From: an uncultured Collinsella sp.
Lineage (GTDB): Bacteria > Actinomycetota > Coriobacteriia > Coriobacteriales > Coriobacteriaceae
Reading direction: 5' to 3'
DNA: 8,124 nt
Assembly (NCBI GenBank): GCA_900548495.1
Contig: URKT01000090.1
Location: 1-8,124, forward strand
The position numbers were made by a program, and so were the translations under genes. The notes below the pieces were generated by a model. The model saw only the letters and a program-made list of their open reading frames with translations. It searched no databases and had not been told where the DNA came from. Positions 5,112 through 8,124 of the stretch are shown here, one piece after another. Each line of letters opens with the position of its first letter. Positions within the stretch are counted from its first letter, which is position 1.

Positions 5112-7514
5112 TTACTCGGCAGCTGCCTTGAACTTGTTGTAGTTGATCAGGCAGCCAGCCTTGACGATGGCACGCTCCTCTGCCGTCATATCGGCAATGT
5201 AGAGCTCAATCCGCTCGACCGTGCCGTCGGCGCGCACCACGTAGGCGGCGATGCCCTTCAGGTCGCCATCGAGCGCGGCGCGGATACCCGGCACAAAGAC
5301 GTAGTCGCCCACCTCAAAGCTGGGCTCGGCCTCCATCTGGAAGGGCACCATGCCCCAGTTCATCACGTTGGAGCGATAGCGCTTGGTGGCGTACTCGTGG
5401 ACGATGTTGGCCAGGCCGCCAATTACGCGCTGGCAGCTCGCGGCCTGCTCGCGGGCAGAACCGTCACCGGGCTTCTTGGCATAGAGCATGGAGCCGTACT
5501 CAGTCGCCTTGGCATCGGCCGCGACACCCGCGCCGGTCAGCGCCTCAAACACGCTGGCAAGCTCGGCATCGAGTGCCACCAGGTCGCCCGCTGCCTCGCC
5601 GGCAACGCGGCGCTTTTCCACCGCGTCGACCTCCTTGGAGCGGCCCACGTAGGCAGGGTCGCGACGGCTGAGCGTAAACTCGGCCAGACCCAGCGGGTTG
5701 GAGCGGAAGGAGCTCGTCTCGCCCGAGGGAATGAGCTCGTCGGTCGTAGTGACCGGGTCCATGATCTTGGAGCACACCTTGAGCAGGATGTCGTCGCCGA
5801 GAGGCTCCATCGCGGGCCACGGCTTGATGTTGGGGCCCTCGACCAGCTCGTCGGCCGGCTCAGCCTTGCCAAAGCCCCAGTACACGCGCTTCTTGTACGG
5901 CGCGTCGTCAAAGGTGTACTCGCAGGCCTCGTCCCAAATCTCCTCGGGCAGGTCGGTCGCCGACGTCAGGACGCCGCCGTTGGCAGCCGTCGCCGCAATG
6001 GAGCGGGCGTCCATCAGGGCCACGGCGCTCAGCTGGCCATTGCCCGGCTTGGAACCCTCGCGGTTGGGGAAGTTGCGCGTAGTGTGGCGGATCGAAAGGC
6101 CGTTGTTGGCAGGCGTGTCGCCGGCGCCGAAGCACGGGCCGCAGAATGCCGTGCGCACAATCGCGCCGGCCTCCATAAGGTCGTAGATGTAGCCGCGGCG
6201 TGTAAGCTCGAGTGCCACGGGCTGGCTCGTGGGATAGACCGACAGCGAGAACTCGCCGCAGCCGGTGTTAGCGCCCTTGAGCACGCGAGCAGCCTGGACC
6301 ACGGAGTCGTAGTTGCCGCCCGAGCAGCCGGCGATAACGCCCTGCTGCACGTGCAGCTTGCCGTCGACGATCTTGTCGAGCAGGCTAAAGTGCGTCTTGC
6401 CCTCGCCGATCTTGGCGGCCTCGAGCTCCACCTCATGCAGGATGTCCTCGAGGTTCTCGTTGAGCTCGTCGATCTCAAAGCCGTTAGAAGGATGGAACGG
6501 CAGGGCGATCATGGGCTTGATGCTCGACAGATCGACCTCGACACAGCCGTCGTAGTAGGCGACATCGGCGGGCTTGAGCTCGCGGTAGTCGTCGCCGCGG
6601 CCGTGCATGGCCAAAAACGCGTGCGTGTCCTCGTCGGTGGCCCAGATGCTCGACAGGCAGGTGGTCTCGGTGGTCATGACATCGACGCCATTGCGGTAAT
6701 CGGTCGTCATGCTCGCGATGCCCGGGCCCACAAACTCCATGACCTTGTTCTTAACGTAGCCCTTGGCAAAGACGGCACGGATGATGGCGAGCGCCACGTC
6801 GTGCGGGCCGACGCCGGGGCGCGGGGCGCCCGTGAGGTAGATGGCGACAACGCCGGGATAGGCGACATCGTAGGTGTCGCGCAGCAGCTGCTTGGCCAGC
6901 TCGCCGCCGCCCTCGCCCACGGCCATGGTGCCCAGGGCGCCGTAGCGGGTGTGCGAGTCGGAGCCCAAAATCATCTTGCCGCAGCCGGCAAAGTTCTCAC
7001 GCATAAAGGAGTGGATGACGGCGATGTGCGGCGGAACGAAGATGCCGCCGTACTTTTTGGCAGCCGAGAGACCGAAGACGTGGTCGTCCTCGTTGATGGT
7101 ACCGCCCACAGCACACAGCGAGTTGTGGCAGTTGGTGAGCACGTAGGGCAGCGGGAACTGCTCCATGCCCGAGGCACGCGCCGTTTGGATGATGCCGACA
7201 AAGGTGATGTCGTGGCTCGCCATGGCATCGAAGCGAATCTTGAGCGCCTCGGGGTCGCCGGACGTATTGTGTGCCTGGAGGATCGAATACGCGATGGTGC
7301 CGCGCTTGGCATCCTCGGGCGTCTGCGTAATGCCGCGCTCGGCAGCCTCGGCCGCAGGCACAACCTCGCTGCCGCCGCGCAGGTAGATGCCGTCCTCGTA
7401 CAGCTTGACCATACTGTCTCCCACTCTGCCCGAAAGGCTCGGGCGCATAGCATACATTCGTTCAATATCGTGCCATAGAACGGTTGCGAGTGGGTTACGA
7501 ATCTGCACGTTCAC
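5112..7514 (-). CDS. YbhJ-type aconitase-superfamily hydratase (800 aa)
   Basis: An iron-sulphur hydro-lyase of the aconitase superfamily, cytosolic, most like the uncharacterised E. coli YbhJ group; substrate unproven. Visible motifs: SDSHT (185-189) followed by a glycine-rich stretch, as in the aconitase active site; cluster ligands Cys397 (GCSGGN, 396-401) and Cys458/Cys461 (CGPC, 458-461); substrate arginines in HTTRNFPNREGS (477-488); and the C-terminal swivel domain with GDGSAREQAAS (683-693), whose Ser686 and Arg688 match the catalytic Ser642 and Arg644 of mitochondrial aconitase. All key residues are kept, so it should be active. The first ligand motif differs from the usual GSCTNS of true aconitase. 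The start is GTG at 7512-7514 with a weak GAGA (7519-7522); GTG at 7506-7508 is a near-equal alternative. It stands alone between the inverted repeat and the IS110 element. It lacks TTA, CTA and TCA codons over most of its length. Confidence 0.88.
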   Translation of the reverse strand: MNVQIRNPLATVLWHDIERMYAMRPSLSGRVGDSMVKLYEDGIYLRGGSEVVPAAEAAERGITQTPEDAKRGTIAYSILQAHNTSGDPEALKIRFDAMASHDITFVGIIQTARASGMEQFPLPYVLTNCHNSLCAVGGTINEDDHVFGLSAAKKYGGIFVPPHIAVIHSFMRENFAGCGKMILGSDSHTRYGALGTMAVGEGGGELAKQLLRDTYDVAYPGVVAIYLTGAPRPGVGPHDVALAIIRAVFAKGYVKNKVMEFVGPGIASMTTDYRNGVDVMTTETTCLSSIWATDEDTHAFLAMHGRGDDYRELKPADVAYYDGCVEVDLSSIKPMIALPFHPSNGFEIDELNENLEDILHEVELEAAKIGEGKTHFSLLDKIVDGKLHVQQGVIAGCSGGNYDSVVQAARVLKGANTGCGEFSLSVYPTSQPVALELTRRGYIYDLMEAGAIVRTAFCGPCFGAGDTPANNGLSIRHTTRNFPNREGSKPGNGQLSAVALMDARSIAATAANGGVLTSATDLPEEIWDEACEYTFDDAPYKKRVYWGFGKAEPADELVEGPNIKPWPAMEPLGDDILLKVCSKIMDPVTTTDELIPSGETSSFRSNPLGLAEFTLSRRDPAYVGRSKEVDAVEKRRVAGEAAGDLVALDAELASVFEALTGAGVAADAKATEYGSMLYAKKPGDGSAREQAASCQRVIGGLANIVHEYATKRYRSNVMNWGMVPFQMEAEPSFEVGDYVFVPGIRAALDGDLKGIAAYVVRADGTVERIELYIADMTAEERAIVKAGCLINYNKFKAAAE

Positions 7515-7620
7515 TTTATCTCAGTAAAGTAAAGGACGAGCCCGGTGCGGGCCGGCAGATTTGGTGCAAGAGTGTCCCTTTCGACCAGTCATTTAAGAAC
7601 GTCCATTACAGTCGAAATTG
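7515..7620. promoter_or_regulatory. Hydratase upstream region with TTTCGAC inverted repeat
   Basis: Intergenic DNA between the hydratase start and the structured IS110 end. It contains a perfect 7-bp inverted repeat, TTTCGAC (7579-7585) and GTCGAAA (7611-7617), with half-site centres 32 bp apart, about three helix turns. This could be a paired operator for the hydratase or a trace of the IS junction. I found no convincing -35/-10 pair on the minus strand. A repeated TTTACT lies just before the start codon. Confidence 0.35.
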
Positions 7621-7821
7621 TCAGCCCGGGACCGTCTCGGGCTACGATTGAGGCGCGCCCAGAACGGGCCGCCGACCGGGCGCCCGCGCACGGCCGAACG
7701 TCCCTGCCCCCGAGAGGGCCCGTTGGGTGCTGCCGGCGCGGGGCGCGCCGCCCCCGACGGCTGATAGGAAAGTGCCGGGCAGGTGCCGCGGCTGGTAATG
7801 TGAGTGCCGAGGGGGAGGCCA
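7621..7821 (+). ncRNA. Candidate IS110 bridge RNA region (5' non-coding end)
   Basis: About 200 nt of very GC-rich, non-coding, heavily self-complementary sequence directly upstream of an IS110-type transposase. In IS110-group elements the 5' non-coding end encodes the bridge RNA, whose loops pair with target and donor DNA. Visible stems: AGCCCG (7623-7628) with CGGGCT (7638-7643), a plausible 5' stem-loop; GGCGCGCCC (7652-7660) with GGGCGCGCC (7741-7749); nested inside it AACGGGCC (7663-7670) with GGCCCGTT (7717-7724). A competing hairpin exists at 7734-7750. GTGCCG occurs three times (7772, 7783, 7804). The RNA ends, guide loops and the exact IS end cannot be fixed here because the right end of the element is outside the window. 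Confidence 0.45.
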
Positions 7822-7846
7822 TCCGGTCGAACGACTACCGGAAGGA
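7822..7846 (+). promoter_or_regulatory. Hairpin overlapping the transposase ribosome binding site
   Basis: TCCGGT (7822-7827) pairs with ACCGGA (7837-7842) across a 9-nt loop. The 3' arm overlaps the Shine-Dalgarno sequence GGAAGGA (7840-7846), which is 7 nt before the GTG start. Folding would partly hide the ribosome binding site and keep transposase translation low, as known for other insertion sequences; here it is inferred from the fold only. Confidence 0.5.
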
Positions 7847-7853
7847 TACCACC

Positions 7854-8124
7854 GTGAAAGCGCCATCCACCAGACCCGCGGCCGTGCTCGGCCTGGACGT
7901 CGGTAAGTCATCGCACTGGGCCTGCCTGATCGACCGCGACGGGGAGGTGCTGGCCAGCGCCCCCGTCCGCAACAGGGAGGCCGAGCTCGACGCGCTGTTC
8001 GCCTCCGCGCCCGCCGGCACGCTCGTCGTCGTCGACCAGTTCCGCAACATAGGGTCCCTCGCCGTGAGGCGGGCCCGCGCCGCGGGGCTCGTGGTCGCCC
8101 ACCTGCCCGGGCTCGCCGCCAGCC
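7854..8124 (+). CDS. IS110-family transposase, N-terminal part (cut by window edge)
   Basis: DEDD transposase/recombinase that, with a bridge RNA, moves the insertion sequence. The first 90 codons are visible, with no stop before the edge. The start is GTG at 7854, with GGAAGGA (7840-7846) 7 nt upstream. The N-terminal RuvC-like fold shows the first catalytic aspartate, Asp15, in LGLDVGKSSHWAC (12-24), then VVVD at 58-61 where the second acidic residue of this group lies, and the family block LVVAHLPGLA (79-88), close to the AYLPGL signature of actinobacterial IS110 proteins. The remaining catalytic residues and the C-terminal serine domain lie outside the window, so whether the copy is intact cannot be judged. 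Codon use is extremely G+C-rich, more so than the neighbouring chromosomal genes. Confidence 0.88.
   Translation, partial: MKAPSTRPAAVLGLDVGKSSHWACLIDRDGEVLASAPVRNREAELDALFASAPAGTLVVVDQFRNIGSLAVRRARAAGLVVAHLPGLAAS

Larger units (their letters stand above)
7621..8124 (+). mobile_element. IS110-family insertion sequence, 5' part only
   Basis: The element comprises the structured non-coding end and the N-terminal part of the transposase and continues past the right edge. IS110 elements usually lack terminal inverted repeats and make no or very short target duplications, so the left border cannot be read from the sequence; 7621 is a working limit based on where the hairpin-rich GC stretch begins. 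It sits upstream of the hydratase and points away from it. Confidence 0.65.

Noticed and set aside
5397..7478. 693-codon open frame antisense to the hydratase
   Set aside because: Same register effect as above; no ribosome binding site or recognisable domain, while the minus strand has complete aconitase-superfamily motifs.

Overview
The window looks like chromosome of a high-G+C actinobacterium, most likely a Coriobacteriia gut organism of the Collinsella type. This rests on G+C-rich codon use, GTG starts, the actinobacterial flavour of the IS110 transposase and the overall gene style. No rRNA or other phylogenetic marker is present, so the genus is an inference.

Layout from left to right. 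Positions 1-147 hold no convincing gene. A 57-codon minus-strand gene (148-321) encodes a small, charged, proline-rich protein. A strong intrinsic terminator (372-406) closes clpB (453-3080, minus), a full-length Hsp100 disaggregase. The clpB leader (3081-3219) has an AT-rich inverted repeat, a GC hairpin and a short helix that could cover the Shine-Dalgarno sequence. Next come two divergent unrecognised genes (3264-3935 minus and 4170-4838 plus). They encode proteins of 223 and 222 residues, each with one N-terminal membrane segment and five cysteines. Three copies of a palindromic element with core GGGGACAGGCACC sit before, between and after these two genes. Positions 4839-5111 carry the third copy, a minus-strand terminator and a perfect 21-bp inverted repeat. 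A YbhJ-type aconitase-superfamily hydratase (5112-7514, minus) follows. The right end is the 5' part of an IS110-family insertion sequence: a GC-rich structured non-coding stretch, then the first 90 codons of the transposase, cut by the window edge.

clpB and the hydratase are ordinary housekeeping-type genes transcribed leftward as separate units. The unusual material is the repeat-framed divergent pair (3220-4934) and the non-coding end of the IS110 element. In this IS group that end is expected to encode the bridge RNA that guides recombination. I found no wholly new system. The best leads are the palindrome family, in which one copy has its core flipped relative to a shared flank, and the candidate bridge RNA.
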